Assembly: GCF_000178975.2 (NCBI RefSeq)
Contig: NC_015057.1
Location: forward strand, 186,001-250,000
Origin: Granulicella tundricola MP5ACTX9
GTDB taxonomy: Bacteria; Acidobacteriota; Terriglobia; Terriglobales; Acidobacteriaceae
DNA length: 64,000 bases
Reading direction: 5' to 3'
The notes beneath the pieces are model-generated. The model was given only the letters and a program-made list of their open reading frames with translations. It was not told where the DNA came from and ran no database searches. The position numbers and the translations under genes are program-made. Of the stretch, positions 1-8,975 are shown in pieces. Each line of letters begins with the position of its first letter. The stretch's first letter is position 1.

Positions 1-264
1 GACCCGCCCGGAGATGACTCCGCTCGTGTCCGCACCGCCCAGGCTCGTCTTCGGAACCTGGGTAAACGTGATCTTAGTAGAGGGACGCCGGCAGCTCGTC
101 AGAGCGAGGCACAGCAACGCCTCCGTCCCCAGGAGTATGCTCCACCGGGGCCGCCGGCTCTGCCCGGAGCGCAAGATCCACTGCATCATGCCAAAACACC
201 AAAACCGAGGACTACGAAGGATTCCATCACACCCATTGGTTTCACACACCCCTCATTCGAGTAG
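1..264 (+). CDS. Possible 3' end of an upstream gene, product unknown
   Basis: Frame 1 is open from the first base to a TAG at 262-264, giving 87 residues of a protein whose start lies outside the window. The residues are rich in Pro, Ala, Arg and Gln with no hydrophobic stretch, which would suit a disordered C-terminal tail. There is no recognisable domain and third codon positions are only moderately GC-rich. It could equally be a chance open frame in GC-rich intergenic DNA. Bases 265-347 up to the next gene hold nothing I can identify. Confidence 0.3.
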   Translation, partial: DPPGDDSARVRTAQARLRNLGKRDLSRGTPAARQSEAQQRLRPQEYAPPGPPALPGAQDPLHHAKTPKPRTTKDSITPIGFTHPSFE

Positions 265-347
265 AAGAACACGGATTCACACCGACACCACCCGCAGCGC
301 AACTCGACCCTAAGAACCCACGGCCGCAAAATTGGCGTCTTATACCC

Positions 348-2492
348 ATGGGTCTTTCCGCAGTCAGCACCAAGCCAGCCTCCCGCACGCTCCGTCGAGT
401 CCTCCTCACGGCTACCACCGCCGCCCTCACCTGCGCCGCCGCGCTCCTCGCCCAGGCCAGCACAGCCGCCGCTCCAACGCCTCAGACGCCTGCACCTGCA
501 CCCCAGACAGCCGCGCCCACGACAAAAATCACGACGCCCACCACTCCCACCGTGCCGCTCCAGGTCCCACCCGCCAACTTCGATCTCGAAGCTCGCAGCA
601 ATCAGGTCCTGGCCCATCTCAGCGCCGTCATCCGCTACTACCGCACCGCCGTCACTCCCATTCAGAAGGTCGGTGAACCCACCGACGCCCTCTATCGCGA
701 AGAGGCCGTCAGCGACGCCAAGCTCATCGCCGCCTACGCCTTCCAGTCCGGCATCGCGGAGGCCAAGCTGCTCGCCGCCTACCAGAAGCAACAGCCCGAC
801 ACCCCGAACGCTGCCCCGTCCGACGGCAAGCAACCCCCCGTCGGCGAGGCCCAGAAGCTCCAGACCACGCTCATTGGCGTCAATAAACGCACAGAAGATC
901 TCAAGACCCAGCAGAAGACGCTCGAAGATCAGCTTCAATCAGCGAAATCAGCAGAGATCCCCACCCTCCGCGCCCAGATCGAGCAAGTCCAGGGAGCCCT
1001 GCAGCTCAACGTCGCCATGAGCGACGCCCTCAGCAAGATCGTCAGCATGTCTGACACTCAGGGCCAGGCTGGCCTCGCCGGAGATATTGAGCAACTCTCC
1101 CGCACCGCGCCAGAACTCACCGATCCCAAATCCAAGGTCGTTCCCGCGCCGCTTGAAAACCTCAGCGCAGCCCGTTCCGCCGGCGTCAGCAGCCAGGCCA
1201 CCGTCCTCTTCCAACTCCTCTCCACCCGGCGTGATATTGACCAGTGGACCCAGGAGACCGACGCTCTCCACGCCCAGGCGCTCGCCCTCCGCACGCCCGT
1301 CACCGATACCCTCCGTGGCACCATCCGCAAGGGTCAGGACCTCTCCCAGCAGGCAGCCGACGGTACCATCGCACCACCCCCCGCAGCCCCATCCGCAATT
1401 CCTGCGGTCAAGCTCACCGCAGCCCAGGCTCAGGCCGCCCAGGCAGCCGCGGCAGCAGCAGGTCTCGCTCAACTCAAGCAGACCCGCGCCACCTTTGACT
1501 CCATCACCGCCACCTTCAAGGTCCTCAGCGATGCCGCCGTACCGCTCAGCCAGGAGATCATCACGCTCGAGCAGTCACGCGCCAACCTCGTGGCCTGGCG
1601 CCTCGCCGTAGACTCCGAGTACCACAGCGTCATGCGCTCCTTGTTACTTCGCATCCTCGTCATCGCCATCGCACTCGGCGCCCTCTTCATCATCGGTGAG
1701 GTCTGGCGTCGTGCCACCAGCCGTTACGTCCATGACCTCCGCCGCCGCCGCCAGTTCCTCGGCATGCGGCGCATCGTCATCGGCTTTCTCAGCGGACTCG
1801 TCCTCATCCTGGGCTTCGTCAACCAGTTCAACTCACTGGCCACCTTCGCAGGCTTCATCACCGCCGGTATCGCGGTCGGCCTCCAGACCATCCTGCTCTC
1901 GGTCGCGGCATACTTCTTCATCATCGGCCGTTACGGCGTACGTGTCGGAGACCGAATCACCGTCGCAGGGGTCACCGGAGACGTCATTGAGGTCGGACTC
2001 GTCCGCTTCTACGTCATGGAACTCGCCGGCAACGGTCTGGAGCTCCAGACCACCGGGCGAGTCGCCGTCTTCTCCAACGCCATCCTCTTCCAGGCCGGAA
2101 CCCCTCTTTATAAACAGATGCCCGGCACCGATTACGCCTGGCATGAACTGACCGTCAAGCTCCAGGATTCGGCCGATTACCGCCACGCCGCAAAGGTCCT
2201 CCTTGGCGGCGTGGAGAAGATCTACGCCGGCTACAAGCAGCTCATCGAGCAGCAGCACCGCAACGTCCAGGCCGGTGTGGACGCCGCCATCGACGCACCC
2301 ACCGTAGAATCCCGCGTCCTCCTCGTCGATGGTGGCCTCCAGCTCCTTGTCCGCTTCCCCGTCGAGATTCGCGACGCCTCCCTCGTTACCCAGCAGGTCT
2401 CGGAGGCCCTCATCGCGCTCATCCAGGGAGATGAGGCCGTCAAACAGGCCGTCGCCGCCGCACCCGTCATCAAGGCAGCGGTAAAGGGGTAA
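348..2492 (+). CDS. MscS-family mechanosensitive channel with long periplasmic N-terminal region
   Basis: A 714-residue protein with an N-terminal signal-like segment (residues about 15-42) followed by a Pro/Ala linker and a long, helical, Gln/Ala-rich region (about 75-410) likely to be coiled coil in the periplasm. Three membrane segments follow at about 428-450, 474-495 and 498-530. The last is the Gly/Ala-rich pore helix, leading into [17 protein letters not shown], the characteristic beta-domain entry of MscS channels. The family gates ion and solute efflux on hypo-osmotic membrane tension. It is larger than the E. coli MscS core, resembling extended MscS/MscK-like members. The ATG at 348 has no clear Shine-Dalgarno sequence. 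The next gene on the same strand begins 88 bases downstream. Confidence 0.85.
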   Translation: MGLSAVSTKPASRTLRRVLLTATTAALTCAAALLAQASTAAAPTPQTPAPAPQTAAPTTKITTPTTPTVPLQVPPANFDLEARSNQVLAHLSAVIRYYRTAVTPIQKVGEPTDALYREEAVSDAKLIAAYAFQSGIAEAKLLAAYQKQQPDTPNAAPSDGKQPPVGEAQKLQTTLIGVNKRTEDLKTQQKTLEDQLQSAKSAEIPTLRAQIEQVQGALQLNVAMSDALSKIVSMSDTQGQAGLAGDIEQLSRTAPELTDPKSKVVPAPLENLSAARSAGVSSQATVLFQLLSTRRDIDQWTQETDALHAQALALRTPVTDTLRGTIRKGQDLSQQAADGTIAPPPAAPSAIPAVKLTAAQAQAAQAAAAAAGLAQLKQTRATFDSITATFKVLSDAAVPLSQEIITLEQSRANLVAWRLAVDSEYHSVMRSLLLRILVIAIALGALFIIGEVWRRATSRYVHDLRRRRQFLGMRRIVIGFLSGLVLILGFVNQFNSLATFAGFITAGIAVGLQTILLSVAAYFFIIGRYGVRVGDRITVAGVTGDVIEVGLVRFYVMELAGNGLELQTTGRVAVFSNAILFQAGTPLYKQMPGTDYAWHELTVKLQDSADYRHAAKVLLGGVEKIYAGYKQLIEQQHRNVQAGVDAAIDAPTVESRVLLVDGGLQLLVRFPVEIRDASLVTQQVSEALIALIQGDEAVKQAVAAAPVIKAAVKG

Positions 2493-2498
2493 GCTTGA

Positions 2499-2539
2499 GA
2501 GCGTCTGTGCCAAATCCAGCATCCCACGCACAGACGCTC
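2499..2539 (+). other. Perfect 12-bp inverted repeat between mscS-like and permease genes
   Basis: Arms GAGCGTCTGTGC (2499-2510) and GCACAGACGCTC (2528-2539) are perfectly complementary around a 17-base loop, seven bases after the MscS stop codon. There is no T-run after the second arm, so it is not a classical intrinsic terminator. It may protect or partly terminate the upstream transcript. Confidence 0.5.
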
Positions 2540-2580
2540 CCTGTAATCACGAAGGAGCAGGACCACGTCAGGAAAACGAA

Positions 2581-4473
2581 GTGACGAAGACCGCCCTTGC
2601 CGATTGGCTCCTCTCTGACATTCGCCTCCCCAAAGGCGTTCAGGGCCACCCAGAACCCGAGCACCCTTGGTGGCGCGTCATGTGCCTTACCGGGGTAGAT
2701 TACTTCTCCACCCTCGGCTATCAGCCGGGCATCGCCTTCCTCGCTGCGGGCTTCCTCTCTCCCATCGCCACCTTCGTTCTGGTCCTGGTCACCCTCTTCG
2801 CCGCGTTGCCCCTTTACAGCCGCGTAGCAGAGGTCAGTCCCAACGGTCAGGGCTCCATCGCCATGCTGGAGCGGCTCTTTCCCCAGTGGGGCGGAAAGGT
2901 CTTCGTCCTCGTCCTGCTCGGCTTCGCGTCGACTGACTTCATCATTACCATGACCCTCTCGGCCGCCGACGCAGCCGCCCACTTCATCCACAATCCCTTC
3001 GCGCCCCACTGGCTCACCAGCCAGATGCTCGTCACCCTGCTCCTGCTCGCCGGGCTCAGCGCCATCTTCCTCAAAGGCTTCAAGGAAGCCATCGGCATCG
3101 CCGTTGTACTGGTCGGGGCCTACCTGTTCCTGAATGCCATCGTCACGGTCGTAGCCTTCAACGTGCTCTTCCACCACCCGGAGGCCTTCCCCCGGTGGAA
3201 GTCCGCAGTCCACGAGCATCACCCCAACATCCTCGGAATGATCGGTCTCTCCCTGTTGCTCTTCCCCAAGCTCGCCCTCGGCCTCTCCGGATTCGAGACC
3301 GGCGTCGCCGTCATGCCGCTCATCGCCGGCAAGGACCTGCAGGATCGCATCCACAACACCCGCAAGCTCCTGGCCACCGCCGCCATCATCATGAGCGTCT
3401 TCCTCATGGCCACCAGCATCGTCACCACCATGCTCATCCCGCGCGCCGCCTTCGCGGAAGGTGGGGAAGCCAGCGGCCGAGCCATGGCCTACCTCGCCCA
3501 CCAATACCTCGGCAACGGCTTCGGCACGGTCTACGACATCTCCACCATCCTTATCCTCGCCTTCGCCGGCGCGTCCGCCATGGCCGGCCTGCTCAATCTC
3601 ATCCCGCGTTATCTCCCCCGCTTCGGCATGGCGCCGGAGTGGGCTCTCGCCTCGCGGCCCCTGGTCTTGGTCTTCATGACCACTGCCGTATTCGTCACCA
3701 TCGCCTTTCACGCGGACGTCAATGCACAGGGCGGCGCCTACGCCACCGGCGTCCTGGTCCTCATCACCTCCGCCGCGGTCGCCGTCACCATCCACGTCTG
3801 GAAGAAGCCGCTCCTGCGCTTCGCCTTCGCAGCTATCACCGTCATCTTCATCTACACAACCGCGCTCAATATCTACGAGCGCCCTGAAGGCCTGAAGATC
3901 TCATCCTTCTTCATCCTCGCCATCATCACCACCTCCGTCGTCTCCCGAGCCATGCGCTCCACGGAGCTCCGTATCTCGGAGGTAGAACTCCTCCCGGAGG
4001 CCGTCTCCATGCTCGCCGAAGACGAAGACCAGGTCATCCGCCTCATCGCACGCAGCCCCAAGGAAGAGGAAGATAAGCACTGCGCGGATGAACTCGACGC
4101 ACTCGACGCCTTCGTCCGCACCCGATACGGCATGACCCCCACCGAGTGCCTCTACTTCCTCGAGATCGAACGCATCGACGCCTCAGAGTTCGAACACTGT
4201 CTCTGCATCGAAGCCCGCCGCGTCGGCCGCCATCGCATCCTCTGCGCCAACAGCCCCGTCGTCGCCAACTCCATCGCAGCCTTGCTGATGCACCTGGAAG
4301 AGACCACAGGAAAACTTCCCCATGCCTACTTCAAGTGGAAGGAAGGCAATCCCGTCGTCAACATCATTCGCTTCATCTTCCTGGGCGAAGGCGACACCGC
4401 CCCTCTCACCCACGAGGTCCTGCGCCGCGCCGTCCCCAACCCGGATCGCCGCCCCATCATCCACGTCAGCTAG
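2581..4473 (+). CDS. APC-superfamily amino-acid-type permease with cytosolic C-terminal domain
   Basis: A 630-residue polytopic membrane protein with about 12 hydrophobic segments between residues 40 and 455. The first segments contain [14 protein letters not shown], where APC permeases have their unwound substrate-binding helix. From about residue 457 a soluble domain of some 170 residues follows, acidic at its start. The family imports amino acids or related solutes in symport with a cation; the substrate here cannot be told. The start is GTG at 2581, preceded by AGGA eight bases upstream. The gene lies 88 bases behind the channel gene and may be co-transcribed with it. It ends convergently against motB. 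Confidence 0.8.
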   Translation: MTKTALADWLLSDIRLPKGVQGHPEPEHPWWRVMCLTGVDYFSTLGYQPGIAFLAAGFLSPIATFVLVLVTLFAALPLYSRVAEVSPNGQGSIAMLERLFPQWGGKVFVLVLLGFASTDFIITMTLSAADAAAHFIHNPFAPHWLTSQMLVTLLLLAGLSAIFLKGFKEAIGIAVVLVGAYLFLNAIVTVVAFNVLFHHPEAFPRWKSAVHEHHPNILGMIGLSLLLFPKLALGLSGFETGVAVMPLIAGKDLQDRIHNTRKLLATAAIIMSVFLMATSIVTTMLIPRAAFAEGGEASGRAMAYLAHQYLGNGFGTVYDISTILILAFAGASAMAGLLNLIPRYLPRFGMAPEWALASRPLVLVFMTTAVFVTIAFHADVNAQGGAYATGVLVLITSAAVAVTIHVWKKPLLRFAFAAITVIFIYTTALNIYERPEGLKISSFFILAIITTSVVSRAMRSTELRISEVELLPEAVSMLAEDEDQVIRLIARSPKEEEDKHCADELDALDAFVRTRYGMTPTECLYFLEIERIDASEFEHCLCIEARRVGRHRILCANSPVVANSIAALLMHLEETTGKLPHAYFKWKEGNPVVNIIRFIFLGEGDTAPLTHEVLRRAVPNPDRRPIIHVS

Positions 4474-4491
4474 AAACACGTCAGCTAGAAA
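4462..4491. repeat. 15-bp perfect tandem duplication spanning the permease stop codon
   Basis: CACGTCAGCTAGAAA occurs twice back to back (4462-4476 and 4477-4491). The unit contains the TAG stop of the permease, so the stop codon is duplicated in frame. The second copy ends one base before the stop codon of the convergent motB gene. Confidence 0.9.
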
Positions 4492-5235
4492 TCAGTGCAG
4501 CTTCTCTTCCCGGCTGCGCGGCGATAGAACCACCAGGTCCACTCGCCGATTGCTCCGCCGCCCATCCAGCGTCGCGTTATCCGCCACCGGGTGGTACGGC
4601 CCATACCCCGCCACCGAAATCTTCGTCGGCGGGAATCCCGCCTCATCCACCAGAAGCGAGAGTACGCTCATCGCACGCGCCGTAGAAAGCTCCCAGTTCG
4701 ACTGGAACTGCCCGTTATGAATCGGCTGGTCGTCCGAGTGGCCCTCCACCCGCACCTCCAGCCCATCCTCCATCAACACCTTCGCCGTATCCTGCAGCTT
4801 CGCCGCCGCACCCGGCAGCAGGGTAGCCTCCCCAGAGTTGAAGAATCCCAACTCCCGCAGGCTGATGATGAAGCCGTCCGCTGTCTGCTGCATCACGATC
4901 TCGTGCTTGTCGATCGCATCCCCCAGCACTCCCTGCAGCTGCTGACTCAACTTCGCCGTATCGAACCGCAGTGGATCGGCGCTCTGCGTCGGCCCCCTCA
5001 ACTGATCCGGCACCGGTGTCTCCGGAGCCGTCTCCGTCTGCGCCGCGCTCATCGAATCGAAGCCCGACCGGATCGCCGTTGAAACAGTCCGGATCGCCTG
5101 CTTGCTATGCCACGAGTAAGCGAACAGCACTACGAACACCGCAAACAGCAGTGTCACAAGGTCTGCATACGAGATCAGCCACCGATCATGCGATGGCCCC
5201 GCCTCTCCCAACTCCGCTCTGCGTCTCCGTTTCAC
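4492..5235 (-). CDS. motB: Flagellar stator subunit MotB/MotD type, OmpA C-terminal domain
   Basis: A 247-residue protein with a short basic N-terminus, one membrane helix (about 19-40) and a C-terminal OmpA/MotB peptidoglycan-binding domain (about 125-240, with VRVEGHSDDQP and the closing NRRVDLVV). The helix begins RWLISYADLVTLLF, with the ion-binding Asp at residue 25. This pattern resembles MotD of the pseudomonad MotCD pair more than E. coli MotB. It anchors the stator to the cell wall and conducts ions with its MotA partner. The start is GTG at 5235-5233, whose G is the last base of the motA TAG stop, so the two genes are translationally coupled. Confidence 0.9.
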   Translation of the reverse strand: MKRRRRAELGEAGPSHDRWLISYADLVTLLFAVFVVLFAYSWHSKQAIRTVSTAIRSGFDSMSAAQTETAPETPVPDQLRGPTQSADPLRFDTAKLSQQLQGVLGDAIDKHEIVMQQTADGFIISLRELGFFNSGEATLLPGAAAKLQDTAKVLMEDGLEVRVEGHSDDQPIHNGQFQSNWELSTARAMSVLSLLVDEAGFPPTKISVAGYGPYHPVADNATLDGRRSNRRVDLVVLSPRSREEKLH

Positions 5236-6038
5236 TAGGTCGTCATCTCCGGTTCAGCCCGCCCCTGAGCCTCCGAAGGCCCTTCCGTCAGATAAGCCTC
5301 CAGCCGCTGTCTCAGCGCACGTGCACTCACGCCCTCCATAATCGAGACCACAGCCTCAAGCGTCATCTCCCGTACAAGCTGACGCTCCCGCATCCGAATC
5401 TTCAGCTTGCCCGCCAGCGGCAGAAACACCAGGTTCGCCAGCCCGATGCCATACAGCGTCGACACAAACGCCACCGCAATGCCCTTCCCAATCTCTCCGA
5501 CATTATCCATACGCTGCATCACCTGGATCAGCCCCAGCACCGCACCGATAATCCCCAGCGTAGGCGCAAACCCACCCGCGGCCTCCAGCACCTTGGCCAC
5601 GCCCGCCTCGCGCTCATGCCATACATCCAGATCCACCTCCAGCGTGTCCCGCAGCTCGCGGACCCCCACCCCATCCACCGCCAGCATCATCCCCTTACGA
5701 AAGAACGGGTCTGCTATCTGTGGCAGATATGCATCCAGCGCGAGCATCCCCATCCGCCGCGCCTGCAGACACCAGCTCACCAGCTCTTCCACCAGCTCCC
5801 GATTCAAAGGCTTCGCATCCAGCAAAGCATGACGCAGCTCTTTAATAGTGGAGCGGATCGTCTGCATCGGGAACTGGATCATCACTGCACCCAGCGTGCC
5901 GCCAACCACAATCAACGCAGCCGTCGGCTGCAGGATCTGCCGCACCGTCCCGCCATCCAGCAGCAGCCCCGCCACAACGCCGGCTCCCGCCAGCATCACT
6001 CCCACCACCGTACTCTTATCGATCTGTCGTTTACCCAT
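5235..6038 (-). CDS. motA: Flagellar stator subunit MotA/MotC type
   Basis: A 267-residue inner-membrane protein with four predicted membrane segments. The N-terminal VGVMLAGAGVVAGLLLDGG and the LQPTAALIVVGGTLGAV stretch are typical of MotA/MotC. APTLGIIGAVLGLIQVM in the middle carries the conserved Pro of the third helix. It forms the torque-generating ring around MotB and contacts FliG. I place the start at ATG 6038, because that ATG overlaps the flbD stop by eight bases (ATGGGTAA); a longer frame exists to 6080 but would overlap flbD by 50 bases. It is the second gene of flbD-motA-motB and is probably driven by the sigma-54 site at 6313-6328. Confidence 0.9.
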   Translation of the reverse strand: MGKRQIDKSTVVGVMLAGAGVVAGLLLDGGTVRQILQPTAALIVVGGTLGAVMIQFPMQTIRSTIKELRHALLDAKPLNRELVEELVSWCLQARRMGMLALDAYLPQIADPFFRKGMMLAVDGVGVRELRDTLEVDLDVWHEREAGVAKVLEAAGGFAPTLGIIGAVLGLIQVMQRMDNVGEIGKGIAVAFVSTLYGIGLANLVFLPLAGKLKIRMRERQLVREMTLEAVVSIMEGVSARALRQRLEAYLTEGPSEAQGRAEPEMTT

Positions 6039-6246
6039 GGGTCGTATCGACTCCCAATCCCAGGCCCATCCGTACAGCATGTTTGAAAGCGATCACCTTA
6101 TCGATCAACTCCTCAAGTCCTTCGCGTATGACAAGCTTGTTGCCGGTCGTCAAGGTGATCACAGTATCTGGAGTCGCTTCCGCATGCTCAATCAGATCGC
6201 TGTTGATCGCAAAGACCACGCCGTTAAGCCCCGTGACTGCAACCAT
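6031..6246 (-). CDS. flbD: FlbD-family small flagellar protein
   Basis: A 71-residue soluble protein matching the small FlbD family found in flagellar operons, not the Caulobacter transcription factor of the same name. It has an N-terminal V-A-V-T-x-L-N-G stretch, then L-I-E-H-A-E-A-T-P-D-T-V-I-T-L-T-T-G and a C-terminal helix. The biochemical role of the family is not established; it is usually next to motA/motB, as here. It is the first gene of the - strand operon flbD-motA-motB and its stop overlaps the motA start by eight bases. Confidence 0.8.
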   Translation of the reverse strand: MVAVTGLNGVVFAINSDLIEHAEATPDTVITLTTGNKLVIREGLEELIDKVIAFKHAVRMGLGLGVDTTHG

Positions 6247-6312
6247 CGTGTTAGTCCCGCTTTCATCAATCGCTCAGACCGCGCACATCCGCCGCGGTCT
6301 CACCATGACAAG

Positions 6313-6328
6313 TGCAAGTCTCATGCCA
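6313..6328 (-). promoter_or_regulatory. Sigma-54 promoter candidate for flbD-motA-motB
   Basis: On the - strand the site reads TGGCATGAGACTTGCA, matching the -24/-12 consensus TGGCACG-N4-TTGCA with one mismatch and exact GG-to-GC spacing. The predicted transcript would start near 6302, giving an untranslated leader of about 56 bases before flbD. The match to a known consensus is seen; activity is inferred. Confidence 0.7.
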
Positions 6329-6360
6329 AAGCCACAGCTTCTCTACAAACTGTTAAAAGC

Positions 6361-6393
6361 GCATAAAACCCTTATATTGACAGGGTTTTATGC
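6361..6393. promoter_or_regulatory. Perfect 12-bp dyad in the flbD-flagellin intergenic region
   Basis: GCATAAAACCCT (6361-6372) and AGGGTTTTATGC (6382-6393) form a perfect inverted repeat around a nine-base spacer. It lies between the leftward and rightward sigma-54-type sites, where an upstream activator site for a bacterial enhancer-binding protein would be expected. There is no T-run on the + strand side, so a terminator is less likely. Confidence 0.5.
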
Positions 6394-6442
6394 ACCTGCC
6401 TCATTACAGTTCTTCCCGATGAGAGCTTCATGAGACCTGTCG

Positions 6443-6458
6443 TGGCACATAACGTGCA
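6443..6458 (+). promoter_or_regulatory. Sigma-54-like promoter candidate upstream of flagellin
   Basis: TGGCACATAACGTGCA matches the -24/-12 consensus at 14 of 16 positions with correct spacing. It would start a transcript near 6469, about 186 bases before the flagellin ATG. It may be a second promoter besides the sigma-28-like site at 6534-6561. Confidence 0.45.
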
Positions 6459-6533
6459 ATGAACCCATATGCTGCGAACCAACGCTTCACATTCTCAGCA
6501 GGCAACTCCTTGCAGAAAGTTTCATCTGGGCCC

Positions 6534-6561
6534 TGAACGCAATTGCAACCCGTACCGATAG
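6534..6561 (+). promoter_or_regulatory. Sigma-28 (FliA) promoter candidate for flagellin
   Basis: TGAA (6534-6537), 16 bases, then ACCGATAG (6554-6561). The same arrangement with identical spacing recurs upstream of flgM, the second motA and the HDOD gene in this window, and the -10 half matches the enterobacterial FliA consensus GCCGATAA. The transcript would start near 6568, about 87 bases before the ATG. Confidence 0.7.
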
Positions 6562-6654
6562 AGTTCCTGCAGCAAGATGGCTAAGCCCTAAAGAGCGATG
6601 CTCAGCAGTGGCCAAACAAGTTTAGAAATCTAAAAACCAACAAGGAGAAACACC

Positions 6655-7473
6655 ATGTCACTCAGCATCCTCAACAACATCTCCGCTCTTCAGGCAGAGA
6701 ACCAGCTCTCCATCACAACCGCAGCCGCCAACAAGAGCCTGCAGCAGCTCTCCTCCGGTTCGCGCATCAACTCCGGTTCGGATGACGCCGCCGGTCTCGC
6801 CATCTCGGACGGTCTCAACGCCAACGTTGCCGCTCTCAACCAGTCCTCGCTCAACGCCACCAACGCTGTCGGTTCGCTCCAGACCGCTGACGGCGCGCTC
6901 GCGCAGGTCACCGCTCTCCTCAACCGCTCCGTAACGCTCGCCACCGAGGCGTCCAACACCGGCCTCAGCTCCGCTCAGTCCACCGCCATCAACAACGAGT
7001 TCCAGGCTCTGCTCACGCAGATCGGCAACATCGGAACCTCCACCAACTTCAACGGCACCGCGGTATTCGGTTCCACCGTCTCCGCCTTCACCTCGGACGG
7101 AACCACCAACGGCACCGTCAGCATCGGCGGCGCGGTTGCGGCTCTCACCACCACCTCGCTCGGCCTCAATGCCTCCACTCTCGCCACCTCCTCCGGCGCG
7201 CAGGCTGCTCTGACCGTCATTACCGCAGCCATCTCCACCGTCTCGGCTCAGCGTGGCACCCTCGGCGCCACCGTCGAGCAGCTCCAGGCCGCTTCCACCG
7301 TCGACACCAACGAGAGCCAGAACCTGGTCTCCGCGTCCAGCAACATCACCTCTGCTGACATCAGCACGGTCGTTGCCAACGACACCAAGTACAGCATCCT
7401 TCAGCAGACCGGTATCTCCGCTCTGCAGCAGGCTAACCAGCAGGCTCAGACCGTTCTGAAGCTCCTGCAGTAA
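6655..7473 (+). CDS. fliC: Flagellin, short type
   Basis: A 272-residue flagellin, the filament subunit, exported through the flagellar type III apparatus. The conserved N-terminal D0/D1 region carries LSSGSRINSGSDDAAGLAI (about 32-50). The C-terminal D1/D0 region carries SADISTVVANDTKYSILQQ and ALQQANQQAQTVLKLLQ. The central variable region is only about 60 residues and rich in Ser, Thr and Ala, so the filament surface domain is small compared with the roughly 500-residue enterobacterial flagellins. The AAGGAG Shine-Dalgarno is optimally placed before ATG 6655. It is the only flagellin in the window and is followed by a strong terminator, then fliD and fliS. Confidence 0.97.
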   Translation: MSLSILNNISALQAENQLSITTAAANKSLQQLSSGSRINSGSDDAAGLAISDGLNANVAALNQSSLNATNAVGSLQTADGALAQVTALLNRSVTLATEASNTGLSSAQSTAINNEFQALLTQIGNIGTSTNFNGTAVFGSTVSAFTSDGTTNGTVSIGGAVAALTTTSLGLNASTLATSSGAQAALTVITAAISTVSAQRGTLGATVEQLQAASTVDTNESQNLVSASSNITSADISTVVANDTKYSILQQTGISALQQANQQAQTVLKLLQ

Positions 7474-7481
7474 AAAGCACG

Positions 7482-7521
7482 GGCGGCGGCCGCTCAACCC
7501 AGCGGCCGCCGCTTCTTTTTC
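7482..7521 (+). terminator. Intrinsic terminator after flagellin
   Basis: GGCGGCGGCCGCT and AGCGGCCGCCGC form a near-perfect GC-rich stem (7482-7494 with 7501-7512) around a six-base loop, followed by TTCTTTTTC. It begins nine bases after the flagellin stop. Confidence 0.9.
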
Positions 7522-7529
7522 TTGAGTCA

Positions 7530-7547
7530 TCAAGGCATAAGCCTTGA
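7530..7547. other. 7-bp inverted repeat in the fliD leader
   Basis: TCAAGGC (7530-7536) and GCCTTGA (7541-7547) flank ATAA, nine bases after the flagellin terminator and about 70 bases before fliD. It could be an extra hairpin or an operator. Confidence 0.35.
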
Positions 7548-7619
7548 GCCAAGCATCCAGAGGCGCTCTCCACCTGCCTCCCGCATCCGTCCGCAAGCAC
7601 CCAGGAGGGCCCGGCTCCG

Positions 7620-8969
7620 ATGAGCACTACATCCTCAACACTCAATTCGGTTCTCTCTGCGCTCGGCGGTTCCAACGGAATCGACGTTACCTCGACCGTC
7701 GCCAGCATCCTTTATGCCGACCGTGCGCCGGAACGCGCCTGGCAAGCCCAGCAGACGACACTCGCCACGCAGACCGCGGCCATCCAGCAGATCGAGAGTG
7801 AATCCTCCTCTCTTTCGGACGCGCTCAGCGCCCTGCAGAGTTCCACTGGAGCCCTGACCTCAGCCGCCGCCACATCCTCCAATAGCGATGTGGTCACCGC
7901 TACCGCAGTCGCCGGAACCCCTGTCAGCAGCCATCTCATTGTTGTCAACAGTCTTGCCGCCACCGGCTCCTGGTACTCCGACCCACCCACGAGCAGCACC
8001 GCTACGCTGACGGCCGGCAGCTTCGACATCACCATTGGCGGAGCCACAAAAACCATCTCGGTCAGCAGCTCGGACACGCTTGCCACCGTCGCCGCCTCCA
8101 TCAACAGCCAGTCGCTCGGGGTCACCGCCAACGTCGTCACCGATAGCACCGGCTCACGCCTCGCACTCGTCTCCACCACCTCAGGAACTGCCGGCGACTT
8201 TTCCATCGGCAACGACAGCACCACGACGTTCAAGCGTGCTAACACCGGCACCGACGCCTCTCTCACCGTCGACGGCGTCCCGATCAGCAGCTCCTCGAAC
8301 ACAGTGGAGGGCGCCCTCAGCGGAGTCACCCTCAATCTGGTCGGCGCTGCGCCCAACTCAGAGATCTCACTCAACGTCGCTCCGGACACCAGCTCCATCA
8401 CGGATGCTGTCAACACCTTCGTGACCGCGTACAACACCCTCATCACAGATGTGAACTCGCAGTTCAAATACGACAGCAGCACGGCCACCGCCGGCACGCT
8501 GCAGAGCGATAGCGCCGTCCAGGGCCTGCAGTCCGCCCTGCTGGCTGCGACCAACTATAGCTCTGGTTCCGCCACACTTTCCAATCTCAACGCCCTAGGC
8601 ATCAGCACCAACGCCGACGGAACTTTGACCCTTAACTCCACCCTTCTCGGCGTCGCCGTTCAGAGCAACAGCGCAGCGGTCACCAACTTCTTTCAGGGAT
8701 CGGCGTTGGACGGATTCGCCGCCTCCCTCACCTCCACCCTCAACACCTACACCGATCCTACCCAGGGTGCCTTTACCGTCGATCTCAAGAGCATCTCCAA
8801 CGAGTACAGCGACCTGAGCGACCAGACCAGCACCCTTGAGCTCTATCTCGCCTCGCAGCAGATCATCCTGACCGCACAGTACAACGCAGCCGATATCGCC
8901 ATCCAGCAGCTCCCACAAAAACTCAAGCAGATCCAGGCTCTGCTCAACCCCAACGCCAGCTCCTCCTAA
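7620..8969 (+). CDS. fliD: Flagellar hook-associated protein 2 (filament cap)
   Basis: A 449-residue FliD, the distal cap that helps flagellin subunits fold into the growing filament. FliD_N lies at about residues 10-105 (LGGSNGIDVTSTVASILYAD near the start). A flagellin_IN motif follows at about 140-195 (LTAGSFDITIGGATKTISV). FliD_C fills residues 225-445, ending in a helical segment with DIAIQQLPQKLKQIQALL. Length is usual for the family. AGGAGGG lies about ten bases before the ATG. It sits between the flagellin terminator and fliS, six bases from the fliS start, so fliD-fliS form a unit. Confidence 0.95.
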   Translation: MSTTSSTLNSVLSALGGSNGIDVTSTVASILYADRAPERAWQAQQTTLATQTAAIQQIESESSSLSDALSALQSSTGALTSAAATSSNSDVVTATAVAGTPVSSHLIVVNSLAATGSWYSDPPTSSTATLTAGSFDITIGGATKTISVSSSDTLATVAASINSQSLGVTANVVTDSTGSRLALVSTTSGTAGDFSIGNDSTTTFKRANTGTDASLTVDGVPISSSSNTVEGALSGVTLNLVGAAPNSEISLNVAPDTSSITDAVNTFVTAYNTLITDVNSQFKYDSSTATAGTLQSDSAVQGLQSALLAATNYSSGSATLSNLNALGISTNADGTLTLNSTLLGVAVQSNSAAVTNFFQGSALDGFAASLTSTLNTYTDPTQGAFTVDLKSISNEYSDLSDQTSTLELYLASQQIILTAQYNAADIAIQQLPQKLKQIQALLNPNASSS

Positions 8970-8975
8970 ACTCCT

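Larger units (their letters stand above)
6247..6654. other. Divergent regulatory region between flbD-motAB and flagellin
   Basis: A 408-base non-coding region between divergent flagellar transcription units. It holds a leftward sigma-54-type site (6313-6328), a perfect 12-bp dyad (6361-6393), a rightward sigma-54-like site (6443-6458) and a rightward sigma-28-like site (6534-6561), described separately. The flagellin Shine-Dalgarno AAGGAG lies at the right end. I see no small ORF with a convincing start. Confidence 0.8.

Noticed and set aside
186-938. 250-residue open frame on the - strand over the MscS-like gene start
   Set aside because: It overlaps the signal peptide and coiled-coil region of a convincing channel gene and shows Gly/Arg-rich shadow composition.
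2470-3795. 441-residue open frame on the - strand opposite the permease gene
   Set aside because: It is antisense to a clear APC permease, and its Asp/Glu/Gly-rich sequence is typical of the shadow frame of a GC-rich membrane protein gene.
6350-6380. dif-like sequence (GCGCATAA followed by TTATATTGACA) upstream of flagellin
   Set aside because: The central spacing is five bases instead of six to eight, the second half-site matches poorly, and the skew change nearby has the sign of an origin, not a terminus. The bases are better explained by the 12-bp dyad.
6658-7596. 312-residue open frame antisense to flagellin
   Set aside because: The opposite strand has a complete flagellin with conserved ends; the antisense product is Gly/Val-rich low complexity with no domain.
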